Counted from the stretch's first letter, positions 22,887 to 32,141 are shown. The stretch is 33,273 bases of DNA from Puniceicoccales bacterium (GCA_031284265.1 JAITAG010000038.1:1-33273); one strand, 5' to 3'. Translations and numbers: made by a program. Notes: generated by a model not told the origin, from the sequence alone.

Positions 22887-23951
22887 ATGAAATTTTGCAA
22901 GAGTTTCACGCAAAAGCAATCGGGAAGCATTATCATCGTGGTTTTCATAGTGATAGCTTTCTGTACGCTCATTTTGGAAATGTTCCTTGAAAGTGTACTG
23001 GATAATGCGAAATACCGCCAACAGATGCTATGTCTCGTGAAACTAAAAGTCGAGGCCTATTCTATCCTTGATCTCGTGCTATTCCATTTATGGGAATATA
23101 AAAAAAATCAAAGCGTCGACAAAAGAGGTGGCGGCGGTACCGTAAAAAAGGGAGAGAATAAACTTATTTTTGACGCCAACATTCTGGCTCTCCCAAATCC
23201 CACTGTCCCATTAGACTCATTAATTGCTCCCTACATTATAGAGAGAATTGCTTCGAAATTATCCTTCTCCGCTCTACCCAATGGATTTCCCAGTATTCAG
23301 CAAATCCCCGCCTCCAATAAATTTCAACATGGTGATCTCACTGTTCAATGCGATGTTGAAGATCTCAGTGCCCGAATTCCTATGAGCAACCTATTTAATA
23401 AGACGGCCAAAGGCTTGGTGATAGAAACGCTAGATAGATTGCCCTCAAATTACGATAAATTCAAAAACAACATCAAAGATTTCATTAGGAATGACAATAC
23501 ATTTACAAAATGGTCGACTGTGGAATTTGTGGCATTATCTGGAGATTCATCCGGCGGGAAGAGTCATCAAACATTTGACGTGGAACCGCTAAAAGAATGG
23601 TTTATCGTGGAACCCTATATCGTCAATGCTATCGTAAAAAAAGATAAACCATTCAAAATCAATCTATTAACCGCACCGACGAAAATTTTAGAGGCCATTT
23701 CCCATTCTCATGGGAATCTCAAAATACCTGACTCAAGGCAATTCAATGACAAGGAATATGATCCCCTTATTTCCAATGGAGGAGTTCTCGAACTATACTG
23801 TTCCAAGGAAATACAATTTTTTACAGTCAAGGTTTGCGTTTCAACAAGTACGGGGAACTCACATATCATTCGTTGTATTTGCGATGCCACAAGTAATCCA
23901 ATACGCAACCAGCGTTTACCGTTTAACATTATCAAAATTGAGGAATTTTAA
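22887..23951 (+). CDS. GspK-like minor pseudopilin
   Basis: A 354-residue protein opening MKFCKSFTQKQSGSIIIVVFIVIAFCTLILEM: a basic leader, Gly before a predicted prepilin cleavage site, then a hydrophobic helix without the usual Glu at position 5, which is typical of GspK. The size and large soluble part (CDVEDLSARIPMSNLFNKT, resembling the GspK D-x-x-x-x-x-N phrase) also fit. GspK caps the pseudopilus with GspI and GspJ. It heads a plus-strand run; the next start codon is 2 nt after its stop. An internal glycine run (RGGGGT) near residue 80 is low complexity. Confidence 0.7.
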   Translation: MKFCKSFTQKQSGSIIIVVFIVIAFCTLILEMFLESVLDNAKYRQQMLCLVKLKVEAYSILDLVLFHLWEYKKNQSVDKRGGGGTVKKGENKLIFDANILALPNPTVPLDSLIAPYIIERIASKLSFSALPNGFPSIQQIPASNKFQHGDLTVQCDVEDLSARIPMSNLFNKTAKGLVIETLDRLPSNYDKFKNNIKDFIRNDNTFTKWSTVEFVALSGDSSGGKSHQTFDVEPLKEWFIVEPYIVNAIVKKDKPFKINLLTAPTKILEAISHSHGNLKIPDSRQFNDKEYDPLISNGGVLELYCSKEIQFFTVKVCVSTSTGNSHIIRCICDATSNPIRNQRLPFNIIKIEEF

Positions 23952-23953
23952 TC

Positions 23954-25051
23954 ATGGGAACTTTATTTGAAAATTTTTCTTCTTGGAAAGAAGAGCGCCA
24001 ACTCGCCAAATCCGAGCATGTCTGCATCGTTCCTTCGGATCTCTGCTTCATGAGTACCTGTCCCCTTCCGGAGGGAAGACTCAACGCTTCTCTTATTGAA
24101 AATGTTGCCGCCCTCGCCTTAGAATCTTCGAGTCCGTTCCCGCTGAATGAAATTTTTTGGGGCTACTTTATCGACGGCAATACGTCGACGATCCATATCT
24201 TTTCCGCCCTAAAAAATCGCCTAAAAGCGATTGATGGGGAGGCCGAATTCGCCGCCTACATTTTACCGGATTTTTTCCTCGCCATCGTTGCCTCCTCGAT
24301 CGTGAAAGCCATCCTCAAATATCAGGATTACGTAACCATTTTCGAAAAGACGGTAACCAATAGCATCAACCTTACCCCGATTACCGCATCGGATGAAAAG
24401 GAAAGTTTACTGCCCGTTTTCGAACTCATCGAAGTCGTATCGATTACGGAATTCGGCCTCACCGTTCGCTTTACGCATAGGGAAAACGCCTCGAGCGATC
24501 CCGTGGAACACATTCACGATTTTTCATTTTCCAATCCAGCCATCATGGCTGCCAATATGCAAAATCTTGAATTAAAAAAAAGGCAAATAAAAAATAAAAT
24601 AACGACCCATATTGCCCTCTACATGGCGATCGCGGCGAGCGCGCTTATCGCAATCGGATTATGCGGTTTTTTTCAATTGCGTTGGCTTTCACTTTGTGAA
24701 AATCGTTTTGCCCAGAGACTGGCTTCCCGGGACGAGCAAGTAAAACAAATTCAACAAAAAGAAGATCGCGCTCACGAACTGGATCTCTTCTCCAATAAGA
24801 AACATGCCTATTTTCGCGGACTCAATAAAATTAACGAATTGCGTCCCGAGTCCATATTGTTTCATTCAATCTATGCTTCCGAAGGAGAAAATTTTGAAAT
24901 TAAAGGTTCCGCTCAAAATCTTGCCGAACTCAATAAATTTGAAAAAATTCTCAACGAATCTTCTCTTTTTAAGGTGGTCAAAATTGAAGATAAGAGTAAC
25001 CAGGACGACCTCATCAACTTTTCACTTTTCTTAACTTTCGAAAAACTATGA
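23954..25051 (+). CDS. GspL-like assembly platform protein (PilM/PilN-type)
   Basis: A 365-residue protein with one membrane helix near residues 217-240 (HIALYMAIAASALIAIGLCGFF). The preceding cytoplasmic part (1-200) opens HVCIVPSDLCFMSTCPLP and resembles the actin-like PilM/GspL fold in placing short beta segments around ALALESSSPFPLNEIFWGYF. After the helix comes a coiled stretch (NRFAQRLASRDEQVKQIQQ), then a PilN-like ferredoxin-type end: INELRPESILFHSIYASEGENFEIKG and FKVVKIEDKS...FSLFLTFEK. GspL links the GspE ATPase to the inner-membrane platform. The stop overlaps the next gene by ATGA. No GspL catalytic-type motif exists to confirm it, so the call rests on layout and position. Confidence 0.7.
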   Translation: MGTLFENFSSWKEERQLAKSEHVCIVPSDLCFMSTCPLPEGRLNASLIENVAALALESSSPFPLNEIFWGYFIDGNTSTIHIFSALKNRLKAIDGEAEFAAYILPDFFLAIVASSIVKAILKYQDYVTIFEKTVTNSINLTPITASDEKESLLPVFELIEVVSITEFGLTVRFTHRENASSDPVEHIHDFSFSNPAIMAANMQNLELKKRQIKNKITTHIALYMAIAASALIAIGLCGFFQLRWLSLCENRFAQRLASRDEQVKQIQQKEDRAHELDLFSNKKHAYFRGLNKINELRPESILFHSIYASEGENFEIKGSAQNLAELNKFEKILNESSLFKVVKIEDKSNQDDLINFSLFLTFEKL

Positions 25052-25674
25052 AGAAAATTTCAAAATTAAAGTCATTTTTTTTCCTGTTGCATAAAAATGA
25101 GTGCCTCATAATCGCAAGTACTTTAGCGGCCATTGCCATTGGCATTACCTGGCATAATGTAACCATTTGGAAGGCCTATAATGCCACCAAGGCGAAAAAT
25201 ATTGGTAAGCAAATGGAGCAAGATTCATGGTTAGCCCGGGAAAATGAAATTAATGAACGCTTCCGTTCCATTATTGATGAAATTCTCCATCGCGATAAAA
25301 TCGATCAGCCCAAGCTAATGGCAATCGTTGGCGATGCGGCCAAACGTCTCTCGCTCAAGTACAGCGTTAGCATGCCCGAATCGGAAAATGGCAAATTTTT
25401 TTCCTTCAACAAAATTTCCGTTGATTTGAGGGGGGTTCGCTTTTCCGATATCTTACAATTTGATAAGATTATTGAAATGCCCGATTCCAATCTCTGTATC
25501 GACAACATGGAATTGATCATGCATGGGAAATCACTTTCGGCCAAGATCGGCATTTCGGCACTGGATATCAAGGCCGATAGCGACGTCGATAAAATTGTAG
25601 CTAAAATTTTAGAAGCGCATCAGTTAGATGAAAAATTGATCAAATGGAATGGTCGCAATAATTTATTAGAATAA
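25048..25674 (+). CDS. GspM/PilO-like assembly platform protein
   Basis: A 208-residue bitopic protein: a basic start, one membrane helix (about 18-36, ECLIIASTLAAIAIGITW), a helical stretch (AYNATKAKNIGKQMEQDSW), then a small alpha-beta domain (KFFSFNKISVDLRGVRFSDILQFDKII and NLCIDNMELIMHGKSLSAKIGISAL). This is the GspM/PilO layout, and the gene overlaps the GspL-like gene by ATGA, as expected for partners that form a heterodimer. Sequence identity in this family is always low, so position carries much of the weight. Confidence 0.7.
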   Translation: MKKISKLKSFFFLLHKNECLIIASTLAAIAIGITWHNVTIWKAYNATKAKNIGKQMEQDSWLARENEINERFRSIIDEILHRDKIDQPKLMAIVGDAAKRLSLKYSVSMPESENGKFFSFNKISVDLRGVRFSDILQFDKIIEMPDSNLCIDNMELIMHGKSLSAKIGISALDIKADSDVDKIVAKILEAHQLDEKLIKWNGRNNLLE

Positions 25675-25702
25675 TATGTTTTTTTGATTAAAAAGGATGG
25701 TT

Positions 25703-28288
25703 ATGAAAAAAGGAAAATGTTTAATATTTGGATTACTGCCGTTGGCGGTATCGGCGACAATGCTTGATACGGCCGTGCAGCAGAATGATGATGTCCTGAA
25801 ACAGACGGAAGCGAACAATACCACTGGCAGTTTCGGAACTAATGAAGCCGGTGTGGTGGAGCAACTGGTCTTAAAAAGTGCCGATCCGCGAGAGGTCATT
25901 GGCATTTTAGAACAGCTAACGGGACGGACGGCTTTAATGGAGCAAAAATTACCGACGACAAAACTCTCCATCGAGGTTCAAGAACCCATTTCCCGCCAAG
26001 AAGCGATTGCCGCCATTGAGAGTGTGCTGAGTTTAAATGGTATCGCCATCGTCGATATGGGCGAAAAATTCATGAAAGCGGTTACGTCAAAATCGGCCAT
26101 TACCCAATCGCCCGATATTCTCGAGGAATCGTTACTAGCCTATGCGCCCAATCAGAAAATATTTTCGAAGTTTTTTAAACTCAACTACCTGGACGTAACG
26201 GAATTTCAAAAACTAATAAAGCCACTTTTAACGCCTGGTTCATCAAATTCCATCCTATTTGCGTCATCAAATTCCATTTTTATTACGGATACGATGGCCA
26301 ATTTGCAGAGCATCGAAAATTTGATCAGACGTACGGATACGCCTATTAAAATGGTTGAATCGATCAATTTTTTCCCACTTAACAATGTTAAAGCATCAGC
26401 CGTGGCTAAGAAATTTGAACAGCTAAAACGGGGTGCCCTAAAAAAATATCTCATCAATACGACGGTCGATTTCGATGACTCTAGCAATCAGCTCATCGTC
26501 ATAACACCCCAGGAAAATTTTTCCACCATAGCCGATATAGCGAAACAGTTGGACAATAGGTGTGAACTATTATTGCGATCCGAAGTCATTCGCATTAAAC
26601 ACGGGGATGCGAAAAAAATTACCGATATCGTTTCCGGAATCATCAAGGAACAGAGAAGTCGCATTGAAAAAGAAAATAAAATGGCCTTTGAACGCCAACA
26701 GGCCCAAATGACGGCCCAGGGCAGTTTGGCCAATGCTCTAGCTCAGGCAGCCAGTGGTTCCCGCAGTAACCAGCAAATCAGTAACAGCTACAGCGATTTT
26801 ATCGCTTCGCAACAGCTCCCCGGAGGCGGCGAATTAGGCGAAGAGCAGGCGGCACAGTTTTCGGCAAATTTAACGCTATCTTCCGATGAAAGGAGCAATT
26901 CGATCATCATCTACGGTACGGCATCCGATCTAGCCCAGGTCAGAAATTTAATCGCCAATTTGGACGTCCTTCTCGATCAAGTCCGCATCGAGGTCATCGT
27001 CGCCCAAATCACTTTGAGTGAAGGTCAACAGAGTGGTATGGAATCCCTAGGTCTAGGATATAACCAGGCGGAACATTATAACCCTTATACGGGTACAAAG
27101 GAGACAGTACTCGCAGGTGCCGGTAAGGACGGAGCGGATAAGACGCTCACACATCGATATGGTGCCAAGCCCTATGATGTCAATTTTAGGGCCAGTTTCG
27201 GTGAAAAAAGCAGTTTAGGATCGCTTGCGGGAACCCTTAAAAACTTCGCCCTGGCTACCATTTTCCAAAAGGCCAAGACGGATTCCAATATTAAGATCCT
27301 TTCTACACCTACTCTCGTCACCACCCATAACCGAAAGGCAAACTTTAAAATCGGTGAAGAGCGTCCATTCGTCGATTCCACTACCCAGAGCGATGACAAA
27401 GACGCCAAGGAAAGAGTTGCGCTTATTTACAAACATGTCGGACTGGAACTCACCGTAACGCCACTCATCGGGAGCAACGGGATCATCCAAATGGAAATCG
27501 AACAAAAAATTTCCAAATATGATGGGGATGGCAATGCGGGAAGCATACAGGCACCGATTATCTCAGACAAACAAATCAATTCTTTTATCAGCGTAGCCAA
27601 TGGCGATGTCATCGTCCTCGCCGGGTTTAAGGAAAAAGAAGATTCCAAATCCGGAGGAAAATTATTTCTCCTCGGCGATATACCGATTCTCGGCGACGCA
27701 TTATTCACATCGCGGAAACGGGAAGAAAAGACTAGGGAACTGATCGTTTTCATCAAACCGACGATTATTCTACATCCCCAGGAAGAAGCCGCCTATCTCG
27801 ATAAGCGGCTCGAAGTGACCAACTTTAAGGAAGACATTGCCCACTATAAGGCAACGGGCGATTTTCCGAAGGGTGAACCCTTTCCGAAAGATACCATTTT
27901 TGGCCTCAATGCACAGGAAATGGATAAAAACGCCAAACAAAAAAGGGAATTGAAAAAGAAGAGTAAACAGTCTAACCTAAATCCACCCACTGAACATCGC
28001 CATCGCCGTCGCCACCGTTCCAAAAATATTCCAACAATGGCCGCGCAGAATGAAGCTGTTTCCTTTGAATTACCAGAGGATGAAGACTTCGTCGCCGAAT
28101 CGGAAATCAATACAATACCCACACCAACGGCGGAAGAAACACTCGCCGATGATGCCGATGAAACACTGGATTTAACCCCGGAACCGGAATTCATCTTTGA
28201 AGAAGAAAATATTGCCGAAAGTAAGGATAGGGCTAAAGTTACGCCGTTTACAAGAAAAAATCGTCTTCGAAGAAGGCGTCAGGTATAA
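25703..28288 (+). CDS. gspD: Type II secretion / type IV pilus secretin GspD
   Basis: About 861 residues from the ATG at 25703; an ATG two codons earlier lies too close to the AAGGA. A signal peptide (KGKCLIFGLLPLAVSATM) comes first. N0 is about 55-130, N1 155-215 (FFKLNYLDVTEFQKLIKPLL), N2 222-286 and N3 295-422, with a Gln/Ser/Ala-rich insertion at 330-390. The secretin core spans about 425-695: VRIEVIVAQITLSEGQ, KILSTPTLVTTHNRKANFKIGEERPF, VGLELTVTPLI, ANGDVIVLAGFKEKED, LLGDIPILGDALF and ELIVFIKPTIILHP. A 160-residue tail follows with His/Arg clusters, an acidic middle and a basic end (RKNRLRRRR). It forms the outer-membrane gate. The tail is longer than the usual S-domain and looks unrelated to it. 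No pilotin gene is adjacent. Confidence 0.93.
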   Translation: MKKGKCLIFGLLPLAVSATMLDTAVQQNDDVLKQTEANNTTGSFGTNEAGVVEQLVLKSADPREVIGILEQLTGRTALMEQKLPTTKLSIEVQEPISRQEAIAAIESVLSLNGIAIVDMGEKFMKAVTSKSAITQSPDILEESLLAYAPNQKIFSKFFKLNYLDVTEFQKLIKPLLTPGSSNSILFASSNSIFITDTMANLQSIENLIRRTDTPIKMVESINFFPLNNVKASAVAKKFEQLKRGALKKYLINTTVDFDDSSNQLIVITPQENFSTIADIAKQLDNRCELLLRSEVIRIKHGDAKKITDIVSGIIKEQRSRIEKENKMAFERQQAQMTAQGSLANALAQAASGSRSNQQISNSYSDFIASQQLPGGGELGEEQAAQFSANLTLSSDERSNSIIIYGTASDLAQVRNLIANLDVLLDQVRIEVIVAQITLSEGQQSGMESLGLGYNQAEHYNPYTGTKETVLAGAGKDGADKTLTHRYGAKPYDVNFRASFGEKSSLGSLAGTLKNFALATIFQKAKTDSNIKILSTPTLVTTHNRKANFKIGEERPFVDSTTQSDDKDAKERVALIYKHVGLELTVTPLIGSNGIIQMEIEQKISKYDGDGNAGSIQAPIISDKQINSFISVANGDVIVLAGFKEKEDSKSGGKLFLLGDIPILGDALFTSRKREEKTRELIVFIKPTIILHPQEEAAYLDKRLEVTNFKEDIAHYKATGDFPKGEPFPKDTIFGLNAQEMDKNAKQKRELKKKSKQSNLNPPTEHRHRRRHRSKNIPTMAAQNEAVSFELPEDEDFVAESEINTIPTPTAEETLADDADETLDLTPEPEFIFEEENIAESKDRAKVTPFTRKNRLRRRRQV

Positions 28289-28312
28289 TCGATAAATATG
28301 AAAGGAATCACC

Positions 28313-28888
28313 ATGAAAAATAGTACGAAAAATTTTTTCTTCGGTGTGGTTTTATGGGGCAGTTATTCCTTGGGAATCGTCAAACCTGCGCAAGGGACTG
28401 ATTTTAAGTCCCTACAGGAAAGGTCTCCCTTTGGCGATACGCCCAAACCTGAATCGAAACCACAACAATCTACTCCCAAGGTATCGACACCTTCCGCATC
28501 ATCACCTCCCCCTAAAAAACCCGACATGAAGCTGGGATTCACGGGATATATGAGAATAGGTAACCAAAATTATTATTCGATCCACGATAAAACAACGAAG
28601 GATGAGGTCCATACAATTTTAATTTCTGGAAAATCCTCCCCATTGGGATATGTTCCCGGCAAATTTGACGCGGGAAAAGGAACTTTAGAAGTTAAAGTCA
28701 ATGGCTATAATTATCCCTGTCACATAGGGGAAGAAGAAAAGAAAACTAATAATAGTACGCCATCAACCCCGGCACAACCGGCTTACAATGATCCATTGCC
28801 CCAAACGGGTTATCCAGCTTCCGGTCCTAACGACGACTACTATGACTACTGGGATTGGGATGATTGGGACGATTGGGACGAGGATTGA
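28313..28888 (+). CDS. Exported protein between gspD and gspE, possible GspC/PilP-like
   Basis: About 191 residues from the ATG at 28313, which has AAAGGA 7 nt upstream; an ATG at 28298 is in frame. A hydrophobic N-terminus (NFFFGVVLWGSYSLGIV) is a signal peptide or anchor. A Pro/Ser/Lys linker follows (about 45-72, with PKPESKPQQSTPK), then a compact beta-rich domain: LGFTGYMRIGNQNYYSIHD, VHTILISGK and TLEVKVNGYNYPCHIGE. The C-terminus is acidic and aromatic (DDYYDYWDWDDWDDWDED). Anchor, linker and small beta domain is the layout of GspC and PilP, which connect the platform to the secretin, and no other gspC candidate is in the operon. I cannot confirm it from motifs; it could also be a clade-specific accessory lipoprotein-like factor. 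Confidence 0.55.
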   Translation: MKNSTKNFFFGVVLWGSYSLGIVKPAQGTDFKSLQERSPFGDTPKPESKPQQSTPKVSTPSASSPPPKKPDMKLGFTGYMRIGNQNYYSIHDKTTKDEVHTILISGKSSPLGYVPGKFDAGKGTLEVKVNGYNYPCHIGEEEKKTNNSTPSTPAQPAYNDPLPQTGYPASGPNDDYYDYWDWDDWDDWDED

Positions 28889-28930
28889 TAGGGCGAGGAA
28901 AATGTATTTTTAACCTTAATTTAAAATGAT

Positions 28931-30598
28931 ATGGAAAATTTAGATAGAGTACTCGCAACGGTTGATCCCGCTCTGCCCACGGCAATTGCCACCAATCATA
29001 TCGATAAAAAAATCGAGATCCTCGCCGAAAAATTGGCGCGTACACAACTTGATGCCTACGAATGGCTAGCTAGCATATGCGGCTTCCCTTTTGTCCAAAA
29101 ATTCACAGTATCCAAGGAAATTACAAAAATTCTCCCGGAAAAATTGCTCCTAGAATATGTGTGTTTGCCCATTGATCGGGAAGATGGCCGCCAGGGACTC
29201 GTTTTCGGCTGGATTCCTGATGCAACCATGAAAAAATGGATCAAGGCCTCTTCAAATATCGATTTTGTCTATTGTTTGGGACCCATCCAAGAAATCCGTA
29301 AAGTAATCAATGAGCGCTTTGGCGTCGGTGCAGGGAGTTTTGCAGATACCGATGGTAACGAAGGACTCGTCGCAAAGATTGAAACAATACAGGAAGATGA
29401 AGACGCGGTCGTAATCAAGTTCGTCAACGAACTCGTCAAACAGGCCCTCGCCGATCGCGCAACGGATATCCATTTCGAACCTCAAAAAAAATCGCTTCAA
29501 ATCCGCTATCGCATCGATGGTGCCCTGGTCCCCGTCAGTTTACCCCCCAATCTCGTCCTCTACCAGGCAGCAATCATTTCACGCCTAAAAATTATGGCCA
29601 AGCTCAATATCTCGGAAAAACGCCGCCCACAGGACGGCCGTATCGCCTTCCGCTCCGGAGACACTTCCATCGATATCCGCGTATCTACTCTGCCTATCGC
29701 CTACGGTGAAAGTGTCAGTCTGCGCCTATTAAATTTAAGTGAAGCCCCCGTCGAACTCGAAGGCATGGGCCTAGGCCAAAAACAATTGGAACAAATCGTC
29801 AATGCAATCTCCCGGCCCCACGGCATCGTCCTCGTTACTGGCCCCACCGGATCCGGTAAATCAACCATGCTTAATGCCTGTATCCATAAAATTCGTAGCC
29901 CGGAAATCCGTATCATTACCGTTGAAGACCCAGTAGAATATGAAATCGCCGGTATCAATCAGTGCCAGGTTCAATCGGATATCGGTATGACCTTCGCCAG
30001 CGCACTGCGCTCCATACTGCGCCAGGACCCCGATGTCATCATGATCGGCGAAATCCGTGACGCCGAAACAGCCGATATCGCCATTCGCGCCTCCATTACC
30101 GGTCATATGGTCCTCAGTACCTTACATACCAACGATTCGGCAGGTGCCGTTTCCCGCCTCTGTGACATGGGCCTAGAACCCTTTCTCCTCGCCTCATCCC
30201 TACAACTGGTTCTCGCCCAACGTCTGGTAAGAAAAATTTGTCCGCATTGCGCAAAAAAAGCAAACTATACTCCAGATGAATTGGAGTACGCGCTGCGAGC
30301 TTTGCGCGTCGACCCAATCCAAGAGTTAGCTCATATCGATAAAATTATGGTCGGTACTGGTTGCGATAAGTGTAAAAATGGGTACAAAGGAAGAATCGCC
30401 GTCCATGAAGTGTTGGTCATTAGTGATAAAACCCAACAGGCAATTATTAAAAATGCCCCCGCCAGAGAAATCCGAACCATAGCACTCGAAGAGGGAATGC
30501 AGACATTACAAGCCTGTGCCTGGGAACATGTTAAAAAAGGTAGAACAACCCTTGAGGAAATTATGCAGTTCGCCGATAAAAATAATATGGAAGACTAA
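28931..30598 (+). CDS. gspE: T2SS/pilus assembly ATPase GspE (PilB-like)
   Basis: This 555-residue hexameric motor ATPase drives pseudopilus or pilus growth. The N-terminal T2SSE domain covers about 35-135. Walker A is GPTGSGKST (304-312), the Asp box is around ITVEDPVEYEIAGINQCQV (329-347), Walker B is VIMIGEIRDAETADIAIRAS (369-388) and the His box is GHMVLSTLHTNDS (391-403). Two CxxC pairs (Cys437/440 in CPHC, Cys478/481 in CDKC) form the zinc site of GspE/PilB. It closes the run that starts at 22887. No gspF, gspG or prepilin peptidase gene follows; element copy H begins just after its stop. Confidence 0.95.
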   Translation: MENLDRVLATVDPALPTAIATNHIDKKIEILAEKLARTQLDAYEWLASICGFPFVQKFTVSKEITKILPEKLLLEYVCLPIDREDGRQGLVFGWIPDATMKKWIKASSNIDFVYCLGPIQEIRKVINERFGVGAGSFADTDGNEGLVAKIETIQEDEDAVVIKFVNELVKQALADRATDIHFEPQKKSLQIRYRIDGALVPVSLPPNLVLYQAAIISRLKIMAKLNISEKRRPQDGRIAFRSGDTSIDIRVSTLPIAYGESVSLRLLNLSEAPVELEGMGLGQKQLEQIVNAISRPHGIVLVTGPTGSGKSTMLNACIHKIRSPEIRIITVEDPVEYEIAGINQCQVQSDIGMTFASALRSILRQDPDVIMIGEIRDAETADIAIRASITGHMVLSTLHTNDSAGAVSRLCDMGLEPFLLASSLQLVLAQRLVRKICPHCAKKANYTPDELEYALRALRVDPIQELAHIDKIMVGTGCDKCKNGYKGRIAVHEVLVISDKTQQAIIKNAPAREIRTIALEEGMQTLQACAWEHVKKGRTTLEEIMQFADKNNMED

Positions 30599-30605
30599 AG
30601 ACTCC

Positions 30606-30930
30606 TCAACCCCTTAGAATCCCCGCCAGGGGATCCATCCCCTGGACCGGAGTTCCGGGCCTTGTCCCCGGGCAACGCCCGGGGAATAGGCCCGAAGGGC
30701 CCAAAGGGCCCGCCCTCGGCGAAGCCGCGGGCGGCCTGACCTTTTTGCCGAAGCGCTGCGCAACGCGTAGCGCCTCGGCAAAGGAAAAATTTAAACTACC
30801 CCTGCGGCCCAGCCGGGCGAAGAATTCGCCTGGCTGGGCCGCAAAAGAGGTCAAGGAACCATGTTACTTGCGGGGTATGGGGCGGCGCCCCATGGCAGGC
30901 TTGCCCAGAGGGCGGAGTCCTCTGGGCAAA
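30606..30930 (+). repeat. GC-rich composite palindromic element, copy H
   Basis: This forward copy fills the gap between the convergent gspE and ispF. It starts inside the CCTTAGAATCCCCGCCAGG module, so the CCAGAGGGC terminus is missing. It then runs through the GGGCCC...CCGCGG block, the CGAAGCGCTGCGC block, the second-type arm (GGCGAAGAATTCGCC inside GCGGCCCAGCC/GGCTGGGCCGC), ATGGGGC/GCCCCAT and GCCCAGAGG...CCTCTGGGC, ending beside the ispF stop codon. Confidence 0.9.
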
Positions 30931-30935
30931 CTTAA

Positions 30936-31415
30936 TTATTTGCTCAACAGGCAAACTGCGTGGCAAGCGATAGCTTTTTTAGCACCAATATCGTCGAGAC
31001 CTTCGTTAGTTGTCGCTTTGACACCGATCCGATCCTTTGAAAGTCGCAATAATTTAGCTAAATTATTGCGCATTAAGTGAATGTATGGCGCCAGTTGCGG
31101 TTCCTGAGCGATGATTGTGCAATCGACATTTTCAACTTTGTAACCATGGTACAAAATTTCATTTTCGTAAATATTACGCAATATTTCCGTTGAAGCTATA
31201 TCGGTTGTTTTTTTATCTGTGTCGGGATAAAATTGACCGATATCGGGAAGAGCTAAGGCTCCAAGAAGCGCATCGGTTATCGCATGGCAAAGGCAATCCG
31301 CATCAGAATGGCCGAACAAACCACGTTCAAATGGAACTTGAACGCCTCCCAAAATTAATGCTCGCCCCATAACGAGGCAGTGAATATCATAGCCATGGCC
31401 GATTTTCAACTCCAT
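30936..31415 (-). CDS. ispF: 2-C-methyl-D-erythritol 2,4-cyclodiphosphate synthase
   Basis: A 159-residue trimeric enzyme of the MEP isoprenoid pathway. Its metal ligands are visible as Asp10 and His12 in IGHGYDIH and His44 in GHSDADCLCHAITDALLGA. PDIGQFYPDTD and IGVKATTNEGLDDIG are the other conserved blocks. It converts CDP-ME 2-phosphate to MEcPP with release of CMP. Its start overlaps the 3' end of the pseudouridine-synthase-like gene by 10 nt, so the two are coupled. The pathway entry enzyme dxs is also in this window, some 24 kb away; ispD is not seen. Confidence 0.96.
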   Translation of the reverse strand: MELKIGHGYDIHCLVMGRALILGGVQVPFERGLFGHSDADCLCHAITDALLGALALPDIGQFYPDTDKKTTDIASTEILRNIYENEILYHGYKVENVDCTIIAQEPQLAPYIHLMRNNLAKLLRLSKDRIGVKATTNEGLDDIGAKKAIACHAVCLLSK

Positions 31416-32122
31416 TTTTTGATGATTTTTAACATTGTCACGAATTTACTAGTTAAGGCAGACACCATTTTTATATTACTCCCGCCGTAAAAAAAATCAA
31501 TTTCAGATAAATAAATACAAACTGCAGGATACAGCGGCGTTAAAATTCCTTTGCGATTCGATTTCACTTTAGATTTAAAATCAGATAAAAAAGGTACAGG
31601 AATTTTGTTATAAACATCTTCGCCCAAAATCTTTATACCCACTTCATGGGCGTGGAGACGAATCTGATGTTTACGTAAAAAATTCGTTTCAGCGGACCAC
31701 AGGGTAAATTGTTTCAGTATTTCAATTTTTCTAAAAATAGTTTGTGTTTTTTTTCCTGTTGTATGAGAAATGACCATACAGTCTCGTTCGCGATGCTGCG
31801 CAATTGGCAAATCGCAAATGATTTCCTCAGGTAAATCGATGTCGCTCTGTGCAAATACGGTAAAATAAAAAGCTATTTTTCCTGAGCCATATATATTTCT
31901 TAAACTTTTATAAAAGTGTTTGTTTTTTGCGCATAAAATGATGCCACTTAGTTCTAGATCAAGATCGTAGATCGGCGAAAATGAAAAAAACTTTGCCATG
32001 AATAAAGCACCGGTTTCGATACCGATCGGCTTCTCAATTGCGCAATAATCTGTAAAATCAATAATAGTCCCTGATGAAAAATGATAATCCAATATCGCCC
32101 TAAATATGATCTTGATCCTCAA
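31406..32122 (-). CDS. RluA-family pseudouridine synthase, divergent
   Basis: Up to 238 residues. Three RluA landmarks can be aligned by eye: an N-terminal CAIEKPIGIETG (family v-v-x-K-P-x-G), PIYDLDLELSGIILCAKNK (family HRLDxxTSGlll.Ak), placing Asp55 at the catalytic aspartate, and NFLRKHQIRLHAHEVGIKILGEDVY (family GRtHQIRvHl...ghpi.GD..Y). The usual His-Arg before Leu-Asp are Tyr-Asp here, and the GRT before HQIR is Leu-Arg-Lys, so this is a diverged member. Substrate RNA is unknown. The open frame begins with TTG at 32122; a TTG at 32092 has AGGG 5 nt upstream and may be the true start. ispF overlaps its end. Confidence 0.65.
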   Translation of the reverse strand: MRIKIIFRAILDYHFSSGTIIDFTDYCAIEKPIGIETGALFMAKFFSFSPIYDLDLELSGIILCAKNKHFYKSLRNIYGSGKIAFYFTVFAQSDIDLPEEIICDLPIAQHRERDCMVISHTTGKKTQTIFRKIEILKQFTLWSAETNFLRKHQIRLHAHEVGIKILGEDVYNKIPVPFLSDFKSKVKSNRKGILTPLYPAVCIYLSEIDFFYGGSNIKMVSALTSKFVTMLKIIKKWS

Positions 32123-32141
32123 AAGACAATAATATTTGTAA

